Of a stretch of 7,495 nt of DNA, positions 1 to 6,692 are shown piece by piece. The translations under genes were made by a program, and so were the position numbers. Each line of letters begins with the position of its first letter. Positions within the stretch are counted from its first letter, which is position 1. The notes below the pieces were generated by a model. That model did not search any database, was not told the DNA's origin, and saw only the letters and a list, made by a program, of their open reading frames with translations. Source of the stretch: Nitrospirales bacterium (GTDB taxonomy: Bacteria > Nitrospirota > Nitrospiria > Nitrospirales > UBA2166); NCBI GenBank assembly GCA_029261375.1, contig JAJDBL010000177.1:1-7495 (forward strand), written 5' to 3'.

Positions 1-1373
1 AACGAGCTTCGTCCCTTTTCGCCGACGAACTTGCTCCCCGCTTGGAGTCCCTTCATCCACACCTCACGCCATGGAGTCGTCACGCGAACATGAAGTGGTG
101 CATCCATAAGGCTCTGTTGAAACGCCTCCAGCTCTTTCGCACTAACCGTCATGTTGGGAGGACTCGTGCCAGCAACGTCGATAACCCATTCGTCACCGTC
201 GCGACTGAGCGACACCGTATCCAGAACTAAGTGCTCCGGAAGCTTCTCCGCCACAACCCCCAGCACCCAGGCGACCAACATGGGATCGCGTTCCTCAGCC
301 AGTCCCTGTGACCATTCACGTTGTTGTTGAAGGGTGCGGACACGTTGCTGCCATTCTTGGGTAATGGTTTGGATCGCCGTCATGTGAGGAATCACCGCAT
401 CCCGATTCTGGTGGGCAAGCAAAATCTCCGCTTCGACGAACATCATTGCGCAGCCCCATGCCACAATCACTCCCGCGGCTATGCGACGTACCAACGTCAT
501 CTTCCACGCGGATCGAATCCACCGTGGAACAAAATTACTGGCATGCGTCGTTGGGAGCATGAGACTGACCCATGTCCAATAGGAAGGGTCGGGATCCAGA
601 GGGCTGGCAGAAATAGGAATATTCACATGGGGTTCAACAGCGTCGACAGACACCGTTTGAGGCTCCGCGATCACCCACGCATTGCCGATCGTCACCCCAA
701 ATTGCTGGTCAGCAAACATGACCGATCGTGTAATTTCACGGCCCAGTCGTCGCGCTGCGGTCCCTTCTGTGAGATCGATGTTGAGGAACCGATTGAAGAA
801 CTGCTTTCCATCGCCCGTCGCTGCTAAGAGCGCGACACCATGCGGGGTCGCGGTTACCACAAGAATGGACTCGTCTGGCTCAAGTGACAGTGACCGTATC
901 TGCTCCTCGAAGAGCACGGTTAAGGGAACGACCATCACCGGCGTCAAACGCAACTGCTGACACGCGGTGATAATTTTATCGACGTAGCTCTTATCGCAGA
1001 TATCGAGAACGACACCCTCCATCTCACGAGCCTTGAGAAGGTCACGGCATCGCCAGACAATCTCGCTATCCACAGGTTTTTCCTGCACGGCTTTCCGCGT
1101 GATGTAACGATCGCGATCTGTCGGTCGCATCGGCGGCACTTGGAGATACTGATGAACAAACTGCACATCCTCGACAAGAAAACTCACGTTGGTTCCAGGA
1201 AACTTGGTGGCTTGAACCGCAGCCTGTAAGGCAGCTTGGAGCTCTTCACCCGTTGAGATCAAGCGTTCGCAGACCCACCGTCCAGTCACCTTTCCCTTCA
1301 CCACCGCAAGCGCGGCCAGGTGGCCGTTGAAGAGGCTGATCCCGAGAATGGTTTGCTTCAGCGAATTCGTCAC
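1..1373 (-). CDS. GspL / PilM-PilN-like inner-membrane assembly protein, GTG start, 3' end cut by window edge
   Basis: An unbroken frame of 457 codons runs from a GTG at 1373 to the left edge without a stop. It is easily missed because it has no ATG start. The start is supported by GGTGA four bases upstream and by an in-frame TAA a little further upstream (1403-1401). A second in-frame GTG at 1394 has no well-placed ribosome site. Residues about 8-238 look like a divergent actin-like ATPase fold (ILGISLFNGHLAALAVVKG near the start), as in PilM and the cytoplasmic part of GspL. Residues about 293-318 form one membrane segment after a basic LVRR. Residues 330-360 are a probable coiled coil (ITQEWQQRVRTLQQQ). 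Residues 365-437 match the PilN/GspL periplasmic pattern (VVAEKLPEHLVLDTVSLSRD, then an I-D-V-A-G strand). The protein would therefore couple cytoplasmic ATPase and periplasmic alignment complex in one chain, like GspL or MshI. The start lies 42 bases after the preceding stop. The fold assignment is inference; the frame is certain. Confidence 0.8.
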   Translation of the reverse strand, partial: MTNSLKQTILGISLFNGHLAALAVVKGKVTGRWVCERLISTGEELQAALQAAVQATKFPGTNVSFLVEDVQFVHQYLQVPPMRPTDRDRYITRKAVQEKPVDSEIVWRCRDLLKAREMEGVVLDICDKSYVDKIITACQQLRLTPVMVVPLTVLFEEQIRSLSLEPDESILVVTATPHGVALLAATGDGKQFFNRFLNIDLTEGTAARRLGREITRSVMFADQQFGVTIGNAWVIAEPQTVSVDAVEPHVNIPISASPLDPDPSYWTWVSLMLPTTHASNFVPRWIRSAWKMTLVRRIAAGVIVAWGCAMMFVEAEILLAHQNRDAVIPHMTAIQTITQEWQQRVRTLQQQREWSQGLAEERDPMLVAWVLGVVAEKLPEHLVLDTVSLSRDGDEWVIDVAGTSPPNMTVSAKELEAFQQSLMDAPLHVRVTTPWREVWMKGLQAGSKFVGEKGRSS

Positions 1374-1377
1374 TTCG

Positions 1378-1382
1378 TCACC
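1378..1382 (-). promoter_or_regulatory. Ribosome binding site GGTGA deciding the GTG start at 1373
   Basis: GGTGA matches the 3' part of the canonical AGGAGGTGA and sits four bases before the GTG at 1373, the expected spacing for that register. Two tiny ATG frames lie just upstream (1407-1378 and 1396-1370). The stop of the second overlaps the GTG as GTGA, so coupled re-initiation is also possible. Confidence 0.5.
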
Positions 1383-1415
1383 ATTGCGGCGCACATCGCG
1401 TTAACATGTTGCCCC

Positions 1416-2675
1416 CTAGCTGCCTTCGATCTGGAGGTCTTCGACGAAAAAGTATGCGTTGGGACCAATTCCTGTTGTGGTGAAGCGGATCTGCGTATTG
1501 GACGCAATGTAGGGTGTTATGTCGATCGTCTGGGGCACATGGGATGGATCATCGTGGCCATCCAGGGGATATGTCTGGAGTGTTGTCCATGTCACGCCAC
1601 CGTCGCCTGAGGCCTCGAGCGTGACGAAGAGACCGCTACCCGAAACCCAATCACGAAGATAACTGAATGTTAACGTTGCCATACCGCCGCAGGACAGTGA
1701 TGACAAGTCAACTTCCCGGCTTATCTGTTTCGGAGTGGTGCTTTCGTGTACCCATAAACACCATCCGGAAGCGCAGCCATAACCAGAACCTTTTACTCTT
1801 AGGTCTCCCCATTTCGTCCCGTCAGACTCCCCAGACTCTTGCCACGCATTGCTCCAGTTAGCTGTCCCATCATTGTTAGAAAAACTACCCGCATTAAACT
1901 CATCACGAACGGTGAAGGAGGTGCCCCCGCCACCACAGGCACCATCAGCCCCCGGATACCAGCCATCCCCACAATGTCGATACCCCGCATCCGTATTCAA
2001 GGCTAACGTGATCTCTGGCGACGCCCCCGTGTATGTATTCGCATCATCTAACCCAATCGTTGTGCCTTTGAGGTGATACATCGTATGGGTCGCCAACGTC
2101 GCACCTGCGGAATTCGTTGCGATCCCATCAATCTCATAGCTGCCTCCCGCACAGGGTCCCTCTAACGTCAACTTCTGGAACAACTTGCCCGTGTTCCCTC
2201 TCCCAATATGCAACCCTGGAGTCGCGGTTTGGTCCATCCCCCACCACGTTTCAAATTCCGTCGCATTGGTAATCGTTGGCGCAGCATCCTGCAGCACATT
2301 CGACACCAGCAGGAATCGAGCATCGGGCAGTGCGCTTTCCGACAACCCTACCGCGTTCGTAAATCCACTGGTGTTGGGATGCACCGTAAAATAGCGAGGA
2401 TATCCACTGTCATTGTTCACAAGCTGCACACTGTTAAAAGGCACATAGCCCGGCGTCAGGTCGAGGAGTTGCACGGGCCATGCCAAGACGCTGCGCAAGT
2501 AATTTTCTGAGCCAATCGCGATCGCGTTGAGGTGTTGCGCTTCGAAATCCTTCGTCTCCTGGGAGGAAGACGTCATGATATTGGGCATCAGTACGGTTCC
2601 CATCACCAAGAACACCAGCAAGAGACCGATCACCCCGACCAGCATGAACCCGCACTCATTCGGTTGCGTTCTCAT
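1416..2675 (-). CDS. Large pilin-like protein with C-terminal beta-rich (adhesin-like) domain; putative tip/minor subunit
   Basis: This 419-residue protein starts with a short leader ending in Cys-Gly (residues 8-9), followed by FMLVG and a hydrophobic helix to about residue 33. That is a class III prepilin-type N-terminus. The mature position 5, normally Glu, is Gly; the GspK type of tip pseudopilin also lacks it. Residues about 40-247 are paralogous to the ectodomain of the next gene upstream. Shared blocks include GYVPF, a FLL(V/I)S...QDAA block, a (E/D)TWW block and GTT(I/V)GLD(D/E)ANTY. A Gly-rich joint (248-251) leads to a second domain, about 254-419, rich in beta-strand-like stretches (FTVRDEFNAGSFSNNDGT, LTFSYLRDW, GDGGVTWTTLQTY). 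It resembles jelly-roll modules of large secreted or surface proteins. Cysteines at 175, 235, 247, 301, 306 and 329 could form disulfides. GGAGGT eight bases before the ATG supports the start. Pilin-type anchoring is well supported; the adhesive tip role is inference. Confidence 0.8.
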   Translation of the reverse strand: MRTQPNECGFMLVGVIGLLLVFLVMGTVLMPNIMTSSSQETKDFEAQHLNAIAIGSENYLRSVLAWPVQLLDLTPGYVPFNSVQLVNNDSGYPRYFTVHPNTSGFTNAVGLSESALPDARFLLVSNVLQDAAPTITNATEFETWWGMDQTATPGLHIGRGNTGKLFQKLTLEGPCAGGSYEIDGIATNSAGATLATHTMYHLKGTTIGLDDANTYTGASPEITLALNTDAGYRHCGDGWYPGADGACGGGGTSFTVRDEFNAGSFSNNDGTANWSNAWQESGESDGTKWGDLRVKGSGYGCASGWCLWVHESTTPKQISREVDLSSLSCGGMATLTFSYLRDWVSGSGLFVTLEASGDGGVTWTTLQTYPLDGHDDPSHVPQTIDITPYIASNTQIRFTTTGIGPNAYFFVEDLQIEGS

Positions 2676-2735
2676 AGAAAAACACCTCCCTTGCGCCTGA
2701 CACCGACTGTGTAAGCGCTAATCCATCGCTCAGCC

Positions 2736-3539
2736 TTAACACCCGACATTAAAGGCACTCCACTGTGCCCCAACGGCACAACTGGGTTGGAACTGATAAC
2801 CCGCATCAATGGCGAGGCTGAACTGAATCTCCGGCGTCGCATAGGTATTGGCTTCATCGAGACCAACCGTCGTTCCAATCAAGTGGTAATTACCGTGTAG
2901 CGCGAGCATAGCCCCTCCAGAGCTGGTCGCTGTCCCATCGATCGAATAGCTCCCCCCAACACCGGTCACACTCAAGCTCAGCAGATGAAACAAGGATCCA
3001 ATATGCCCGCGATGGATCTTAAGATTTGGCGTTACAGTCTCATCCGTGTTCCACCAGGTATCGAAGTCCGCGGCCGTCGCAATGACGACGGCCGCATCCT
3101 GTCGAAGATCAGAGATCAGCAGAAAACGGGTATCGGGCAAATCTGTCGACGCAAGCCCAACAACGTTGTTATATGCGCTCACATCAGGATGAATACTCAT
3201 GTATCGCGGGAAGCCGTTGTGATTCTGCGTAAGTTGGACGGCGCCAAACGGGACATATCCCGGGCTGAGATCAGCCGGATCGGCCGGCCAGGCATGCTGA
3301 TCTCGAAGATAGAGCATGACACCTTGGCCCATGGCAGCGAGATTGAGGGTTTCAGCATCTTGCGTGGCCGCATCGATCTGCTGAATCACATTTGGCACGA
3401 TGACTGCTGCGAGTGTGGCCATGATGGCCATCACTCCGATCAGCTCAATGAGGGTAAAGCCCTTCGTAGAATTCAGTATTTGGTATTCAGGAGTCCGGAG
3501 TTGGAAAACTTCGGTTTGGGATTGGGCTTCAGTGTTCAT
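2736..3539 (-). CDS. Type IV pilin-like / pseudopilin protein with unusually long leader
   Basis: A 267-residue prepilin-like protein. The class III cleavage motif KG|FTLIELIGVMAIMATLAAV places cleavage after Gly27 and Glu at mature position 5, so prepilin peptidase processing and assembly through the membrane helix (28-50) are expected. The ectodomain (about 55-248) is paralogous to residues 40-247 of the next gene; I do not recognise it as a named family. The chain ends in a Cys254-Cys267 pair, resembling the C-terminal disulfide loop of many pilins. The 26 residues before the cleavage glycine are long for a pilin leader (commonly about 5-15) and are partly encoded by a repeat tract that also lies in the 5' untranslated region. 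GGGAG seven bases before the ATG supports this start. A CTG at codon 22 would give a six-residue leader but has no ribosome site. It starts 49 bases after the gspF stop and ends 60 bases before the next gene, with which it is probably cotranscribed. Role as minor or second pilin is inferred. Confidence 0.85.
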   Translation of the reverse strand: MNTEAQSQTEVFQLRTPEYQILNSTKGFTLIELIGVMAIMATLAAVIVPNVIQQIDAATQDAETLNLAAMGQGVMLYLRDQHAWPADPADLSPGYVPFGAVQLTQNHNGFPRYMSIHPDVSAYNNVVGLASTDLPDTRFLLISDLRQDAAVVIATAADFDTWWNTDETVTPNLKIHRGHIGSLFHLLSLSVTGVGGSYSIDGTATSSGGAMLALHGNYHLIGTTVGLDEANTYATPEIQFSLAIDAGYQFQPSCAVGAQWSAFNVGC

Positions 3540-3582
3540 TGCAAAACTCCCATTCTGACTCCTGGCTTCTGACTCCTCATCC
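3471..3582. repeat. Degenerate 14-base-period direct and inverted repeats around the second pilin start
   Basis: On the plus strand TTCTGACTCCT occurs exactly twice, at 3553-3563 and 3567-3577, 14 bases apart. ATTCAG occurs at 3471-3476 and 3485-3490, also 14 apart. The two halves are partly inverted: CAGGAGTC (3488-3495) complements GACTCCTG (3557-3564), and GGAGTT (3497-3502) complements AACTCC (3545-3550). The pilin start codon (3537-3539) lies between the arms, so the tract covers both its untranslated leader and signal-peptide codons. The arrangement looks like an intergenic repeat that extended into the gene. Confidence 0.6.
3547..3551 (-). promoter_or_regulatory. Ribosome binding site GGGAG of the second pilin, possibly sequestered
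   Basis: On the minus strand GGGAG lies seven bases (including TTTTGCA) before the ATG at 3539. Four of its five bases fall inside the AACTCC arm (3545-3550) that can pair with 3497-3502, backed by a second eight-base stem just outside. Folding would reduce access to the start, but the loop is about 42 bases, so stability is uncertain. Confidence 0.5.
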
Positions 3583-3588
3583 CGTCGC

Positions 3589-4794
3589 CTACTTCATTCC
3601 GCCCATCAAGCTCATCATGGGAAGAAAGAGCGCGAGCGCGACGAAGCCTACGACCCCGACCATGGTCAGAGTCAACATTGGTTCCATGATTCCAAACACC
3701 TTGTCCACACGACGCGGAATTTCATCGTTGTAGTAACTGGAAAGCGTCGTCATCGTCTGTTCAAGTTCCCCGGACTCCTCACCGACGGAAATCATTTGCC
3801 GGACCATCGGAGGGAAAATCTCGTGCCGATTGATGGCTTCGGTGATCGTCGTGCCTTCCGAAACCTCGCGCTCGGTCTGAGCGAGCGCCTGTATGAGCAC
3901 CAGATTCCCTGCGACGCGTTGGCACAGATTCAGGCACTGCAAGAGCGGTAACCCGGCACGCAACAAGAACCCGCAGGTCTGGACGAATCGAGAGAGCAGA
4001 ATCATACGAATGAGTCCTCCAAGCACTGGGAGGTGGAGCTTGAGCAGATCGAGCTGATACGCGGCTCCTGGGATAGCCCGATACGCCACTGTTGCGCTGA
4101 TGGGGAGCCCCACCACCAGCGGGAGCCACATCCACCAGCTGGAAACGACAAACTCGCTGAGCGACATCAACACCACCGTCATCGCTGGAAGCGCGACATC
4201 AAGATTCACCAGCACCGTGGAAAACTTTGGAATCACGAAGGTAAACAACACGATCATGAAGAGCCCCATCGCAACCAGGATCATGCTGGGATAGACCATG
4301 GCTTTGCGCATATCCGCGCGGATCTTGTCCACCCATTCCAAGTAAGAACGCAACTCCGCAAAGGTGACCGGGAGCGATCCCCCAGCCTCACCAGCTCGAA
4401 TCAAGTTGATCACCATTTCGGGGAAACTTCCCGGATGCGCCTCCATCGCCTCATGTAGCGGCATGCCCGACTCGATTGCACCCACCACGGCTTTGAGCAA
4501 CGCTCGAAAATTTGGATCCTCTGCTTCGTCTGCGACCCCGGTGAGGGCACGTGCCAATGGTACGCCTGCGGACAACAGATGCTGCATATGAATGGTGAAC
4601 TCGATCAAGTCTCGGTGATTGATCGCCCCATGTTTAACCTTCACCGTCGCCGCATTCTTCTGTTCTTCTGCGTTGACCAACCAATACCCGTGTCCTTCTA
4701 ACAGTTGTTCCAAGGCGCCGATGTCATCGGCAGTCATGACCCCTTCGGACCCTTTCCCCTGTGGATCCACAGCACGATATTTAAAATTGGCCAT
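3589..4794 (-). CDS. gspF: GspF/PilC-family inner-membrane platform protein
   Basis: A 401-residue protein of the usual family length (about 400). It is the polytopic inner-membrane platform on which the assembly ATPase acts to insert or rotate pilin subunits. The N-terminal FKYRAVDPQGKGSEG is typical of the family. Two repeats of the T2SSF domain are visible, about residues 63-190 and 266-391. Each contains a helical cytoplasmic bundle with matching motifs: GVPLARAL...LIRAGEAGGSLP in the first, and AGLPLLQCL...MISVGEESGELEQ in the second. Three hydrophobic segments lie at about 167-190, 214-238 and 372-396, as expected. AGGAGG eight bases before the ATG supports the start. The upstream ATPase gene is 200 bases away, an unusual gap for this pair, and the gap is filled by an inverted-repeat element. 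GspF versus PilC/MshG naming cannot be decided from this window. Confidence 0.95.
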   Translation of the reverse strand: MANFKYRAVDPQGKGSEGVMTADDIGALEQLLEGHGYWLVNAEEQKNAATVKVKHGAINHRDLIEFTIHMQHLLSAGVPLARALTGVADEAEDPNFRALLKAVVGAIESGMPLHEAMEAHPGSFPEMVINLIRAGEAGGSLPVTFAELRSYLEWVDKIRADMRKAMVYPSMILVAMGLFMIVLFTFVIPKFSTVLVNLDVALPAMTVVLMSLSEFVVSSWWMWLPLVVGLPISATVAYRAIPGAAYQLDLLKLHLPVLGGLIRMILLSRFVQTCGFLLRAGLPLLQCLNLCQRVAGNLVLIQALAQTEREVSEGTTITEAINRHEIFPPMVRQMISVGEESGELEQTMTTLSSYYNDEIPRRVDKVFGIMEPMLTLTMVGVVGFVALALFLPMMSLMGGMK

Positions 4795-4826
4795 CTAGTG
4801 TGCCTCCTGGGAAGGACGCAGGGAGA

Positions 4827-4984
4827 TAGGTTGAAGGTTAAAGGCTGAAGGTGGAACGTTGAAAGACACACCACCAAGCACACTTCTTCTCACGATCACC
4901 ACGCATGGAGAAGTTCCGGTCGGATAATTCAATGTGATGAAAGCGTTCACGTATTTCTACCTTCAGCCTTTGACCTTAAGCCTA
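4827..4984. repeat. 158-base inverted-repeat element (28-base imperfect arms) between ATPase and platform genes
   Basis: The left arm 4827-4854 contains GAAGGTTAAAGGCTGAAGGT. The right arm 4957-4984 is its reverse complement with 4 mismatches in 28. The core between them is 102 bases with no convincing gene. This is most of the 200 bases between the two genes. In the transcript the arms could form a long stem, or the whole could be a small non-autonomous mobile or REP-like element. No clear target-site duplication flanks it, and there is no T-run to make it a standard terminator. Confidence 0.65.
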
Positions 4985-4994
4985 AACAACTTCT

Positions 4995-6683
4995 TCATAC
5001 CGTTCCCACAACTCGTAACACTTCTTCAATGGTGGTTATTCCTTGAAGCGATTTCTCTATGCCGTCTTCTGCCATCGTTCGCATTCCTGCTTCCCGGCCT
5101 AGCTCCGCAATACGCGCCATGTCCGGTCCACGAATAATCGGATCATGAAACCGTTCATTGATGGAGAGGACTTCGTGAATCCCGATACGCCCTCGATACC
5201 CGGAGTCCGAGCAGGATTTGCAGCCTAGTCCCTTCCACAGCTTGCGTGGAGTATCGTCAGTCTGAGCCACTCCTAACTCGCTCAGCACAAGTTCCGGGTG
5301 TTCACGTTCCACTTTGCAATCCTTACAGATGCAGCGCACCAAGCGTTGTCCCAGCACGGCAACCAAAGACGACGCTAAGATGAACGGCTCAACGCCAAGA
5401 TCAATCAAACGCGTAATGGCGCCCAGCGCATCATTGGTGTGGAGCGTTGAAAACACGAGATGGCCGGTGAGTGCGGCTTGAATTGCCAGCTCAGCGGTCT
5501 CTCGATCGCGAATTTCTCCCACCAGAAGCACATCAGGATCCTGGCGCAGGATGGCGCGCAGACCTGCGGGAAAGGTCATGCCAACGTCAGGATTCACCTG
5601 TGTCTGACGAATCAACGACAGCTGATACTCGATGGGATCCTCGAGGGTGAAGATGCTCTTCACCATCCCATCCATGTATCCCAACGCGGTATAGAGCGTC
5701 GTTGTTTTCCCGCTTCCCGTCGGGCCCGTCACCAATATAATCCCGTGGGGACGATCAATCGTCGCTTCGAAGAGCTCCTGATTTCTGATCGAGAATCCCA
5801 ACGCACCCAAATCAAGCGTAATACTCGACTTATCTAGGATACGCAGAACCACACTTTCACCGAATGCCGTCGGCAGCGTAGAGACACGCAGGTCCACCTC
5901 GCTGTGATCCATTTGAAAGGTGAAACGGCCGTCCTGTGGAACCCGCTTCTCTGTCACATTCATATTGGCCATGAGTTTTAGACGGGCGATGACTGGCGGT
6001 TGCAGTTGTTTCGGCATCAAGACTTCTTGCCGAAGAATTCCATCCACCCGTATGCGGACCCGCATCACCTTTTCGCCAGGCTCAATGTGAATGTCCGTCG
6101 CTCGTGCCTGCACGGCCATGGTGATGATCTGGTTGCACAGCAAAATCATGGGGGCTTCAGTTTCAGCCCCATCGGCGAGATTCCCCACGCCCTTGGCGAG
6201 TATTTGATCTACGGTGTCGTTGATCTTTCCACCGCGAGCGTACTCCCGCTCGATGGTATCGAGAATCTTCTGCGGGGAACCTGCCACCGCCTCCACATGG
6301 AAGTTGGTGGCCCGCTCCAACGCATCAATTGCGACGACGTTATACGTATCGGCAATCGCGACGGTGAGGATGTCGTTCTTCAGATGGAGTGGAAGCGCCT
6401 GAAAGCGTTTGGCAAGCTCGTAGGGAACGAGCCGCATCACGGCCTGGTCGAGATCCCAGTCGTCCGCACCCAAGACTTTTGAGTGCGTACTTTCAGCGAG
6501 GAAAGCGGTGATCTGTTCTTGACTGACAAACCCGAGATTGACCAGGGTCTCGCCAAGAAAGGTCCCCAGGCGTACCTGTTCTCGTAAGGCTAAGTCGAGC
6601 TGATCGGCTGAAATCAGCCCCGCATCAAGGAGCTGCGTGCCGAGAAGCTTTGTCTTGCCCTTTATGGCTTGGGCAACGGCCAT
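4995..6683 (-). CDS. gspE: GspE/PilB-family type IV filament assembly ATPase
   Basis: A 562-residue hexameric ATPase that powers filament extension from the cytoplasmic face of the inner membrane. Two tandem MshEN/GspE-N-type motifs lie at about residues 12-36 (LLGTQLLDAGLISADQLDLA) and 39-65 (LGTFLGETLVNLGFVSQEQI). A second N-terminal subdomain follows to about 150. The ATPase core has Walker A GPTGSGKTTT (320-329), Asp box IFTLEDPIEY (344-353), Walker B RQDPDVLLVGEIRDRETAE (380-398) and His box TGHLVFSTLHTNDA (406-419), all intact. Zinc-type cysteine pairs C453/C456 and C488/C491 mark an extension ATPase rather than PilT. MshEN domains in MshE bind cyclic di-GMP, so control by that messenger is possible. 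The first motif has Leu where an Arg is usual. The start is nine bases after the pilin stop, and the purine run AAGGGGG overlaps the junction, implying translational coupling. It could equally be named pilB or mshE. Confidence 0.96.
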   Translation of the reverse strand: MAVAQAIKGKTKLLGTQLLDAGLISADQLDLALREQVRLGTFLGETLVNLGFVSQEQITAFLAESTHSKVLGADDWDLDQAVMRLVPYELAKRFQALPLHLKNDILTVAIADTYNVVAIDALERATNFHVEAVAGSPQKILDTIEREYARGGKINDTVDQILAKGVGNLADGAETEAPMILLCNQIITMAVQARATDIHIEPGEKVMRVRIRVDGILRQEVLMPKQLQPPVIARLKLMANMNVTEKRVPQDGRFTFQMDHSEVDLRVSTLPTAFGESVVLRILDKSSITLDLGALGFSIRNQELFEATIDRPHGIILVTGPTGSGKTTTLYTALGYMDGMVKSIFTLEDPIEYQLSLIRQTQVNPDVGMTFPAGLRAILRQDPDVLLVGEIRDRETAELAIQAALTGHLVFSTLHTNDALGAITRLIDLGVEPFILASSLVAVLGQRLVRCICKDCKVEREHPELVLSELGVAQTDDTPRKLWKGLGCKSCSDSGYRGRIGIHEVLSINERFHDPIIRGPDMARIAELGREAGMRTMAEDGIEKSLQGITTIEEVLRVVGTV

Positions 6684-6692
6684 GACCCCCTT

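Noticed and set aside
321..827. Plus-strand 168-codon frame, and similar plus-strand frames throughout
   Set aside because: They are antisense to well-supported minus-strand genes, have His/Arg-rich low-quality peptides and no plausible ribosome sites or family resemblance.
944..1177. Minus-strand 77-codon ATG frame
   Set aside because: It lies in another frame inside the long GTG-started gene; the peptide is basic, Ser/Arg/Cys-rich and not protein-like.
1378..1407. Nine-codon ATG frame after AGGGGG in the gap before the GTG gene
   Set aside because: The purine run and ATG are well placed but the peptide is tiny; it may be chance, or at most help re-initiation at the GTG. Not called as a gene.
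2985..3572. Plus-strand 195-codon frame opposite the second pilin
   Set aside because: Antisense to a gene with an unmistakable prepilin motif; no domain recognised in the peptide.
4795..4994. Intrinsic terminator between ATPase and platform genes
   Set aside because: The long inverted repeat has arms 102 bases apart and no T-run, so it does not fit a standard terminator; it is listed as a repeat.
4934..5137. Plus-strand 67-codon frame starting in the inverted-repeat spacer
   Set aside because: It mostly overlaps the 3' end of the ATPase gene antisense; the hydrophobic peptide arises from the complement and has no supporting ribosome site.
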